Shown here piece by piece: positions 43,239-50,156 of a stretch of 64,000 nucleotides of DNA (within the stretch, counting starts at the first letter, position 1; the number at the start of each line of letters is the position of its first letter). The stretch is from positions 1 through 64,000 of the forward strand of contig JBGSTG010000073.1 of the NCBI GenBank assembly GCA_041736625.1. The letters run 5' to 3'. The notes under the pieces were generated by a model. The model was not told where the DNA came from, did not search any database, and worked only from the letters and a program-made list of their open reading frames with translations. The stretch comes from M3007 sp041736625 (lineage in GTDB: Bacteria; Bacteroidota; Bacteroidia; Chitinophagales; Saprospiraceae). Both the position numbers and the translations under genes were made by a program.

Positions 43239-43640
43239 TTACCGGCTCTCCAGCACAAATGAATACCCCACAGTTTCGACCCGGGGATTCCCCTGCTCAT
43301 CCGTGTTCAGGAAAATCACACGAATACTGATCGTTTCGCTCTCCTCTTTTTTCGCGCTGTCGAAGGCGGCGTGAATGGTGGCGGTTTTGCCGGGCGCAAT
43401 GACGCCGCGAGGGTAATCTGTGGTGGTGCACTCACACGCATCCACGAGATCAATTTTAATGTCTTCGCCCGAGGTGTTGGTGAGCGTGAAGTCCATCTCC
43501 CGTATTTCACCTTTTTTGACCGTTCCGAGGTCAATTTGTTTGTGATCCCAGGTCACAAAAGCCGGCTTGGGCTGGGGCTGCGCCACAGCGCAACCGGCGG
43601 CCAGGAAAAAGAAAAAAGCGCAGTAAACAGCGGTACGCAT
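43239..43640 (-). CDS. Exported DUF1573 protein
   Basis: 133 residues: signal peptide (VYCAFFFFLAAGCAVAQ), then one DUF1573 immunoglobulin-like domain with the characteristic IDLGTVKKGE, FTLTNTSGEDIKI, DACECTTTDYPRGVIAPGKT and FDSAKKEES. The family is common in Bacteroidota and related to ASH/MSP domains; no biochemical role is established. The stretch AAGCA might also be read as a lipobox, so lipidation is possible. It follows the hscA stop by 15 bp and is probably co-transcribed. Confidence 0.85.
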   Translation of the reverse strand: MRTAVYCAFFFFLAAGCAVAQPQPKPAFVTWDHKQIDLGTVKKGEIREMDFTLTNTSGEDIKIDLVDACECTTTDYPRGVIAPGKTATIHAAFDSAKKEESETISIRVIFLNTDEQGNPRVETVGYSFVLESR

Positions 43641-43655
43641 ATCGGTTTGTTTGTG

Positions 43656-45515
43656 TTATTCCACTTTTTTCCCCTGCATGGCTTCGTAGATGGTGTAATC
43701 CATGGCCCGGTGGGCGAGGGGAGCGGTGTATTCGTTGAGTGCCTCAATGGCGGACAAAATAACGTCTTTATCGGCGCCCTCCGAGGCGTCGCGCAGGGCG
43801 TTTAACAAATCATTTGTACGCGCTTTCTCCTCGTCGCTGAGTATCTCTGTGTTTTGTTCCATGAATTTGGCGCCGGAGAGCAGCAGCATACGGGCTTCGT
43901 TGCGGGCTTCGAGCAGGGCCCGGGCGGCCATATCGGATTGCGCGTTTTGAATGCTGTCGAGCAACATGCGGGCCATCTCCTCTTCGGAGATACCATAGCT
44001 GGGCAGGATGTCCACCTCCTGTTCCAGACCGGAGCGCAACTCACGGGCGCGAACACTGAGGATTCCGTCGGCATTGAGGGCAAACTGGATGTCGATCTTG
44101 GGCAGTCCGGCGGGCATGGGCGGAATGCCCTGGAGGATAAACTCGCCCAGTTTGCGGTTGTGCTCCACGAGGTCACGTTCGCCCTGGTACACAGCGATTT
44201 TCAGGTTTTTCTGTCCGTCCACGCTGGTAGTGTACTGGCGCCCGGCGCGGCCGGGCACTTTGGTGTTGCGGGGGATGATCACGTCGATGAGCCCGCCCAC
44301 CGTCTCGATGCCGAGCGACAACGGGGTGACGTCGAGCAACAGCAGGTCGCGCTGGTTGCCAGCCAGCACATCGGCTTGTACGGCAGCGCCAAGGGCAACT
44401 ACCTCGTCGGGGTTCAGGTTGTCGAAAGCAGGTTTTCCAAAAAAAGCGGCCACCGCTTCCTTGACCGCCGGCACGCGGGTGCTGCCTCCCACCAAAAGTA
44501 CCTTGTCGATCTGCCCTACCTCCAGCTTGGCGTCGCGCAGGGCAGCCCGACACGCCTGGAGCGTTCGCTCGATCAAGGGTTTTGCCAGGGCCGCAAACGC
44601 CGTGCGGTCAAGCGTAACCACCTGCTCGCCGACCGTTCCTTCAAATCGATCCTGAACAGACAGCGTTTTTTTCGCCCTTTCAGCCAGGAGTCTCAACTCC
44701 TGCGATAATTCCTTTTCCTCAGGTAAAATTTTCTCATCAATATTTAACTGTTGCGTCCATAAACCCAACACTGCTTTATCAAAGTCGTCGCCACCCAGGA
44801 ACGTGTCGCCATGGGTAGACAACACTTCGAACACGCCGCCTTCGATGCGCAGAATAGAGAGGTCGAAGGTGCCGCCGCCAAGATCGTACACAGCAATGGT
44901 CTCTTGCTCATCGGGTTTCAGCCCCAGCCCATAGGCGAGTGCGGCGGCGGTGGGCTCGTTTACAATGCGCAACACGTCGAATCCGGCGAGCTTGCCGGCG
45001 TCGCGGGTGGCCTGGCGCTGGGTGTCGTTGAAATAGGCGGGTACAGTGATCACTGCTTTGCTGACCGCTGTACCCAATTCGGCCTCTACGCGTTCTTTTA
45101 ACGCTTTCAAAATGAGCGCGCTGAGTTCTGTCGGTGTGTAAAACCGGTCGTCGACCCGGATTTTCACCAGCGCGTCGGTGTCTTCATCGATGATTTGGTA
45201 GCCGAAAAAGTCGCCAAAACCGGCGACGTCCTGGTAGGATTTTCCCATCAGCCGCTTGACGGAAAAAATGGTTCGGGTAGGGTGGGAGACGAGCTTTTCC
45301 CGCGCTTCGTCGCCGATTATAACCTTTCCATCTTCGGTAAAATGAACGATGGAAGGTACCAGTGAATTTTTTCCATCCGAACCTTTCACGCAAACCGGGT
45401 GCGCTCCCTGCATATAGGCCACCAGGCTGTTGGTGGTGCCCAGGTCAATCCCGACAATCGGGTCGGTGGGTTTTTGGATGGCGCCGTCTTTCAGGCTGAT
45501 GGGTATGATGGGCAT
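43656..45515 (-). CDS. hscA: HscA-type Hsp70 chaperone
   Basis: 619 residues from ATG 45515 (MPIIPISLKDG), the length of HscA. The upstream open frame to 45767 contains a heptanucleotide repeat and is not coding. The Hsp70 ATPase domain has GIDLGTTNSLVA, VYDLGGGTFDLSIL and VLLVGGSTRVPAVKE. The substrate-binding domain has LLLLDVTPLSLGIETVGG and IPRNTKVPGRAGRQYTT, and a helical lid ends at QGKKVE. The N-terminal lead (KDGAIQKPTDPIVGID) and overall sequence are closer to HscA than to DnaK. HscA assists release of Fe-S clusters from IscU. No other Fe-S assembly gene adjoins it, so assignment as HscA rests on sequence alone. Confidence 0.85.
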   Translation of the reverse strand: MPIIPISLKDGAIQKPTDPIVGIDLGTTNSLVAYMQGAHPVCVKGSDGKNSLVPSIVHFTEDGKVIIGDEAREKLVSHPTRTIFSVKRLMGKSYQDVAGFGDFFGYQIIDEDTDALVKIRVDDRFYTPTELSALILKALKERVEAELGTAVSKAVITVPAYFNDTQRQATRDAGKLAGFDVLRIVNEPTAAALAYGLGLKPDEQETIAVYDLGGGTFDLSILRIEGGVFEVLSTHGDTFLGGDDFDKAVLGLWTQQLNIDEKILPEEKELSQELRLLAERAKKTLSVQDRFEGTVGEQVVTLDRTAFAALAKPLIERTLQACRAALRDAKLEVGQIDKVLLVGGSTRVPAVKEAVAAFFGKPAFDNLNPDEVVALGAAVQADVLAGNQRDLLLLDVTPLSLGIETVGGLIDVIIPRNTKVPGRAGRQYTTSVDGQKNLKIAVYQGERDLVEHNRKLGEFILQGIPPMPAGLPKIDIQFALNADGILSVRARELRSGLEQEVDILPSYGISEEEMARMLLDSIQNAQSDMAARALLEARNEARMLLLSGAKFMEQNTEILSDEEKARTNDLLNALRDASEGADKDVILSAIEALNEYTAPLAHRAMDYTIYEAMQGKKVE

Positions 45516-45518
45516 GGC

Positions 45519-45546
45519 GAATGCGGAATGTGGAATGTGGAATGGT
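45519..45546. repeat. Heptanucleotide repeat (GAATGTG)n, four units
   Basis: Units GAATGCG, GAATGTG, GAATGTG, GAATGGT start 3 bp upstream of the hscA start codon. It is the reverse-complement form of the repeat at 2167-2201. It would lie in the hscA 5' leader. Confidence 0.65.
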
Positions 45547-45627
45547 GGCGCTTGGTTGGGGCTGCGTTTAATTTGTCGTATTTTGTCGTTTAAACAGTGT
45601 GCCCAGTCTTTGGTTGTTGGTAAGGTG

Positions 45628-45635
45628 TATCTTTG
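45628..45635 (+). promoter_or_regulatory. -7 box TATCTTTG upstream of the 45.7-kb cargo gene
   Basis: Full TAxxTTTG match, 21 bp before ATG 45657. It makes the TTG at 45633, which lies inside the box, an impossible start and supports the ATG. Confidence 0.5.
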
Positions 45636-45656
45636 AACGCAAATAACGCCGATACC

Positions 45657-47498
45657 ATGTGGAATACAGGCTTGTTTTTGTGCGTCGGGCTGTCTGTGCC
45701 CTTTGTATTGACGGCACAAACTACTTACAAAAAGTCCTACGACGCGCCCAACGACCAGGAAGTGCAATACCTGGAGGTGTTGGCCGACGGCTCGGCGGTG
45801 GTTGCCGGACGCTCATCCAATGGGCCGGCCGGCGGTTGGGATGCCCTGCTGGTTAAAATTGACCCTGCCGGCAATGTGGACTGGGCGAAAACGTGTGGGG
45901 CTTCCGCAAACGACGAGTTTAATGCCGTCAAAAGCACGTCCGACGGAGGGCTGATGGCCGTTGGGTACCGGGGCGCCGACGCGTTTGCCGTGAAGTTCGA
46001 CGGGGCGGGCAACATCGCCTGGCAACGCAGCTTCGGGGGTGGGGGTGGGAACGATGAATTTCGGAATTTTACGGAGGCGCCGGGTGGCGATTTCATTTTT
46101 ACGGGTTACTCGACACAAAATGGCTCCCAGAACGGGTACGCAGTGCGTACCGACAACAGCGGGAACGTGATCTGGTCGCACCTGTCCAATGTCGGTGGTC
46201 TTTTTGGCGAGCCTGTTTTGGATGCTGCAGGGGAGATTTTGCTTACTGCCGGCATCAACGGCGATGCCTCGTTCATTCGCATGGATGCCAACGGCAACAT
46301 CACCGCCAACACCCGCCTGCAGGGCGCCAACACAGAGGCTTTTTACCACATATCGGCCGGCGGCCCTGGCTACGTGGTGTCCGACCACTCCTGGTCGTTC
46401 GGCGGCGGGGTAATGCAGCCGTGGATTTCAGGTTTTACCGCCAGCGGCGGTTTATCCTGGTCCAAAACGTATAGCATCAACGGCGTCAACAGCCGGGCCG
46501 TGGTGGAGGGCGCCCCGGATGGCGGTTTTGTCTTTGCGCCGTTTTACAACTCGGTCTTGCTGGCCGACGCCATATTGGTCAAGCTCAACGCCACGGGCGA
46601 CGTGTCCTGGTCGAAATCATACCCTTTCGAGGGCAGCGGCAAGCTCCGGCAGGCCAAGCCCGTTCCCACCGGCGGGTATATCGCTGCCGGGTTTGTGAGC
46701 GGCGGCGGCAGCAACGGGCGGGATCTGTTCGTGCTGCGCACCGACGCGGACGGAGAGATCGGCCCCGGCTGCTGCGCGCAGCCCGGAGGGGTTTCGGCCC
46801 AGACGGTGTCGCCTGTTGTGGCCGCCACCAATTTCACCGCGACTACACTGCCGGACGCGGCCGCCACCTCGGGTGGCCCCGACGATCTGCCCATGACCCC
46901 CGAGGAGCGCTGCCTGGGGCCGGTGTGCTGCATCACCGACGCGGGCACGATGACCTCGGGCGCCATCGTTTGTGTGCCCAACCCGGCCGCCACGATTCAC
47001 CAGGGCGACGAGGTGCTCGACGCCAACGACCTCCTGCAGTTCATTCTGTACACCAACCCGGCCGATCCGGAGGGTAGCGTGGTGGCTACGGGAAACTCGC
47101 CCGTATTTCCGTTTAACCCGGCCCTGTACACGCCCGGCGTCACGTATTACGTGGCGGCTATCGCCGGGAACAATGTGGGCGGGAATGTGGACTTTGACGA
47201 TCCCTGTTTTGACATCTCCAACGCCGTAACTGTTTTATGGCGACCGGCGCCGACGATCGTTCTGACGGCCGACGACACGATTTGCGAGGGCGACTGTACG
47301 CAGATAACCGCCACCCTCAGCGGCACGCCGCCTTTCACCTTCAGTTGGCAGTGGTTTCTCTCCGGATCGCCTGTGGGGGCTCCGGTGCAGGTGACCGGCG
47401 CCGGCAATACGTATGCCTTTGTTGCCTGTCCGCCCGGCCCCGGTCAGTTTGATCTGTGCATTCTGAGTTTAAATGATCAGTTTTGCGCCGGAAATTGA
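45657..47498 (+). CDS. Exported repeat protein lacking the expected T9SS sorting domain (probably 3'-truncated)
   Basis: 613 residues from ATG 45657 with a signal peptide (LFLCVGLSVPFVLTAQ). Residues about 20-370 are seven or so propeller-like repeats of the type GGWDALLVKIDPAGNVDWAKT and GGLMAVGYRG, as in Bacteroidota exported beta-propellers. A Cys-rich domain (VCCITDAGTMTSGAIVC) and a domain homologous to the N-terminus of the 50.2-kb protein (YYVAAIAGNNVGGNVDFDDPC) follow. The protein stops inside an Ig-like domain (CTQITATLSGTPPFTFSW ending NDQFCAGN), with no type A or B sorting domain. The stop lies 13 bp before the next gene. A deletion that removed the 3' part is likely, so it may be non-functional. 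Confidence 0.8.
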   Translation: MWNTGLFLCVGLSVPFVLTAQTTYKKSYDAPNDQEVQYLEVLADGSAVVAGRSSNGPAGGWDALLVKIDPAGNVDWAKTCGASANDEFNAVKSTSDGGLMAVGYRGADAFAVKFDGAGNIAWQRSFGGGGGNDEFRNFTEAPGGDFIFTGYSTQNGSQNGYAVRTDNSGNVIWSHLSNVGGLFGEPVLDAAGEILLTAGINGDASFIRMDANGNITANTRLQGANTEAFYHISAGGPGYVVSDHSWSFGGGVMQPWISGFTASGGLSWSKTYSINGVNSRAVVEGAPDGGFVFAPFYNSVLLADAILVKLNATGDVSWSKSYPFEGSGKLRQAKPVPTGGYIAAGFVSGGGSNGRDLFVLRTDADGEIGPGCCAQPGGVSAQTVSPVVAATNFTATTLPDAAATSGGPDDLPMTPEERCLGPVCCITDAGTMTSGAIVCVPNPAATIHQGDEVLDANDLLQFILYTNPADPEGSVVATGNSPVFPFNPALYTPGVTYYVAAIAGNNVGGNVDFDDPCFDISNAVTVLWRPAPTIVLTADDTICEGDCTQITATLSGTPPFTFSWQWFLSGSPVGAPVQVTGAGNTYAFVACPPGPGQFDLCILSLNDQFCAGN

Positions 47499-47511
47499 TC
47501 AACACTCCGTC

Positions 47512-48321
47512 ATGATGCAAGAATTTTTTTCGTCCAGGCCCAAGCGGCTGTGGATGGTTTTGTCGGGATTTTTCCTGACCAACGCGATCGTCGCCGAATT
47601 CATGGGCGTCAAATTATTTTCTCTTGAAAAAACGCTGGGTCTGGAACCTGTGAACTGGACGTTGCTGGGACAGCCCAACCTCTCGTTCACCCTCACGGCG
47701 GGTGTGTTGCTTTGGCCGGCCGTTTTTATCATGACCGATATCATCAACGAGTATTACGGGCGCCGGGGCGTGCGCTTCCTGTCGTACCTCACCGCCGGAC
47801 TCATTTCCTACGGATTTATCATGATGTTCTGGGCCATCGGGCTGGAGCCGGCCGACTTCTGGCGCACGGCCCACATCAAGCCGGAATGGACGCTGGCGTA
47901 TCAGGAGCAGGTGCGCAGCCAGGTGTCGGACTACAACACCGCGTACAGCATGGTATTCGGGCAGAGCCTGTGGATCATCGTCGGCTCGCTGATCGCCTTT
48001 CTGGTGTCGCAGATTATTGACGTGGGGGTGTTTCACCAGATCAAAAAAGTGACTGGCGAGGACAAGATATGGCTTCGGGCCACGGGCAGCACCATGGTGT
48101 CGCAATTCCTCGACAGTTTCGTGGTGGTGTTCATCGCGCTCTACATAGGCCAGCGGATACCGTTTGTCACCGTATTGTCCATCAGCGTCATGAACTACCT
48201 GTATAAAGGCACGATGGCGATATTGCTCACGCCGGTGATCTACGGAGTCCATGCGCTCATCGAGCGGTATCTCGGCCATGATCTGGCGAAGGAGATGAAG
48301 CTGGCGGCACAACAACGATAA
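47512..48321 (+). CDS. Queuosine precursor transporter (VUT/YhhQ family)
   Basis: 269 residues from ATG 47512 (ATG 47515 also possible); the frame opens at 47473, but that part overlaps the upstream gene. About six membrane segments are visible: WMVLSGFFLTNAIVAEF, GVLLWPAVFIMTDIINEYYG, FLSYLTAGLISYGFIMMFW, LWIIVGSLIAFLVSQIID, MVSQFLDSFVVVFIALYIG, and a last one near TMAILLTPVIYGVHALI. The motif FIMTDIINEYYGRR is diagnostic of the YhhQ/VUT family, which imports queuine-type precursors used for tRNA modification. It lies 13 bp after the truncated cargo gene. Two stem-loops follow its stop. Confidence 0.9.
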   Translation: MMQEFFSSRPKRLWMVLSGFFLTNAIVAEFMGVKLFSLEKTLGLEPVNWTLLGQPNLSFTLTAGVLLWPAVFIMTDIINEYYGRRGVRFLSYLTAGLISYGFIMMFWAIGLEPADFWRTAHIKPEWTLAYQEQVRSQVSDYNTAYSMVFGQSLWIIVGSLIAFLVSQIIDVGVFHQIKKVTGEDKIWLRATGSTMVSQFLDSFVVVFIALYIGQRIPFVTVLSISVMNYLYKGTMAILLTPVIYGVHALIERYLGHDLAKEMKLAAQQR

Positions 48322-48323
48322 GC

Positions 48324-48383
48324 GGCGACGATTGTCGCCAGGCTGTTGCCGGGTAAAAAACAAGTCGAATTTCCGGCAACAGC
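48324..48383 (+). terminator. Tandem stem-loops after the transporter gene
   Basis: A small hairpin GGCGAC-GATT-GTCGCC lies at 48324-48339. A longer one, GCTGTTGCCGG at 48342-48352 with CCGGCAACAGC at 48373-48383 (11 bp perfect, 20-base loop containing AAAAAA), follows at once. They fill the start of the 159-bp gap between convergent genes. The rest of the gap shows nothing recognisable. Confidence 0.5.
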
Positions 48384-48480
48384 GTGTCGAGCGTTTTTCA
48401 ATACCGGCCGTAGGATTTCAACCGCCGGCCAAAAATCAGTTTTTGCGGATCGGAAACAAAGGCGTACAAATCCTCCAGCC

Positions 48481-49875
48481 TTACATTTGAGACATCTCCA
48501 GCAGCCACTCCTTTTCCGTGAGCGGCGAAGTATCCCGGATCAGTTTTCTGAGCGATTCCAGCTCCGAACGGTCCTTGAAAGGATGCTGCATCAGTCGCTG
48601 GGTGAAGCGGATGATGTTGCGGTAATTGTCCCGGTGGTACCCGATGACCCTGTGGCGACGCAGGAAGCTTTTCATGGATTGCAGGTGGGCATCCAGCGCA
48701 TCAAACTCTCCGGTTTCAAAATAAATTTTGAGCTGCAGGGTTTTGGCGATGAGGTTGTTGATCAAATCTTTGTAGTCAGACTCCTGCAAATGTAGCAGCG
48801 CCTGGCCGTACGCTTTGTGGTGGTAGGCGATGCGGGCAAGGTTGAGACGGTAGTTGGCCTCCCGCACTTTTTTCTCCAGGCTGGCGGAGTACCGTTGTAC
48901 AAAATCCTCCGCCCACGAAGACTCCTGCACCCGCAAGGCGATGGCCACGATGTTGTTGTAAGCAAACGGAGAAAGCACCCCGTTTTCGAGCAGCAGGTCG
49001 GCCTGCAAAGCCGATCGGTACAGGTCAAAGGCCTCCCGGAAATAGGCGTCGTTCAGTTGGTTGATCTTCCGAACGCAGTAATTGATGGCCAGCAGGTGCA
49101 GGTTGCGCAATTCATCGGGCGGCAGGGTGTCGGCGTGGGTGAACAGCATGACCTTGAAGCGCGTGAAATGAACCTCCGCATCCGGTTCGGTCAGGAAAAG
49201 GAAGCAGTGATAGTAGAGCGCCACGGCAGGCAGCCCGAGTATTGCCGGCCGCTGCTCCAGATAGGACAGCACGGCGGGGAGCAGCCCCATGTCGTAGTCT
49301 GCGTTGTACACGGCCTGGTGGGTAAGGGCGAAGCAGACCTGGCGCAATTTGGCGGTCATAAATGCGGTGTCGGCGGCGTTCACCAGCTCCTGCAGGTTGA
49401 GCGCCTCGGTGCGTTGGGCGCTGCTGATTTGTTGGTACAGCTCGTATTCCACTTCGGCCTGAGCCTGGTAGTATTCGCTGTGCCGAAAGGGTTGGCTTTC
49501 CAGTTCCTGCCTGGCCCGCTGCAACGCCCGGTGGAAGTGTTTCTCCAGGCCCCGCTTGCGGTAGGCGGCTGCCAGGTGGGTGTGAAAAGCGGAGGCGGCA
49601 CTGAATTTTTCCTGGTACACCAGAAAATGCTCGATCTGTTGCAGCAGCTCGCTCATCACCAGCCGGATTGTTTTTACGTCGGCCGCACCGGTTTCCCGAA
49701 TCGCTTCCTCCAGCACGGGCGCCCTGGATTGCAACAAACAGGTTTGCAGATAAACGAACAGGCGCACCGGCTGCTCCCGCCGGCAGAAAAAGGGCGACTC
49801 CAGCCATTGACCCAGGTGCTTCCGCTCCAGGTTGCTCAGCACTTGAAAACTTTGCCACAAGACCGATTTTTCCAT
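48481..49875 (-). CDS. Helical-repeat protein of unknown function
   Basis: 464 residues, almost entirely helical and rich in Leu, Gln, Arg and Tyr, with TPR-like helix pairs (YYQAQAEVEYELYQQI, LNLARIAYHHKAYGQALLHL). The N-terminus LSNLERKHLGQWLESPFFCRRE recalls a family of cytoplasmic proteins, often in many copies, in Saprospiria that begin with a similar -FxxFLxSPFFN- segment; this recollection is not verified. No signal peptide, membrane segment or catalytic motif is visible. It is divergent from the 50.2-kb surface protein gene across a 281-bp AT-rich gap and may be regulated with it. Function not assigned. Confidence 0.8.
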   Translation of the reverse strand: MEKSVLWQSFQVLSNLERKHLGQWLESPFFCRREQPVRLFVYLQTCLLQSRAPVLEEAIRETGAADVKTIRLVMSELLQQIEHFLVYQEKFSAASAFHTHLAAAYRKRGLEKHFHRALQRARQELESQPFRHSEYYQAQAEVEYELYQQISSAQRTEALNLQELVNAADTAFMTAKLRQVCFALTHQAVYNADYDMGLLPAVLSYLEQRPAILGLPAVALYYHCFLFLTEPDAEVHFTRFKVMLFTHADTLPPDELRNLHLLAINYCVRKINQLNDAYFREAFDLYRSALQADLLLENGVLSPFAYNNIVAIALRVQESSWAEDFVQRYSASLEKKVREANYRLNLARIAYHHKAYGQALLHLQESDYKDLINNLIAKTLQLKIYFETGEFDALDAHLQSMKSFLRRHRVIGYHRDNYRNIIRFTQRLMQHPFKDRSELESLRKLIRDTSPLTEKEWLLEMSQM

Positions 49876-50156
49876 TTTCGTACCGTTTAAAATGTCCTGT
49901 TGTAGCCAAACAAGGGTAATTTAGGCTTAAAAAGCCGGGATACGTCAGCAAAGCTATTGAAAAATTATAATAAATTATTTCTTAAAAAAAAGAAAATCAA
50001 TTAATAAGCAATAATAACTCATGAAAAATTTCTATTAATGAGAAAAATTGTATTTTTTTACAAAAAGCATAAAGGTCACTTTTGTACTGTCGGAAAACAT
50101 CCGGCGGCAATTGTCTTCCTTTAACCTGCAATTCGTAACAAAACCAATTAAGTGCC
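49876..50156. other. AT-rich divergent intergenic region
   Basis: 281 bp, strikingly more AT-rich than the surrounding DNA, with A and T runs (for example around 49960-50060). It must hold the promoters of the helical-repeat gene (minus) and the surface protein gene (plus). CACTTTTG at 50077-50084 (one mismatch from TAxxTTTG) and, on the minus strand, TACCCTTG near 49910-49920 are candidate -7 boxes. No ORF or RNA gene is seen. Confidence 0.5.
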
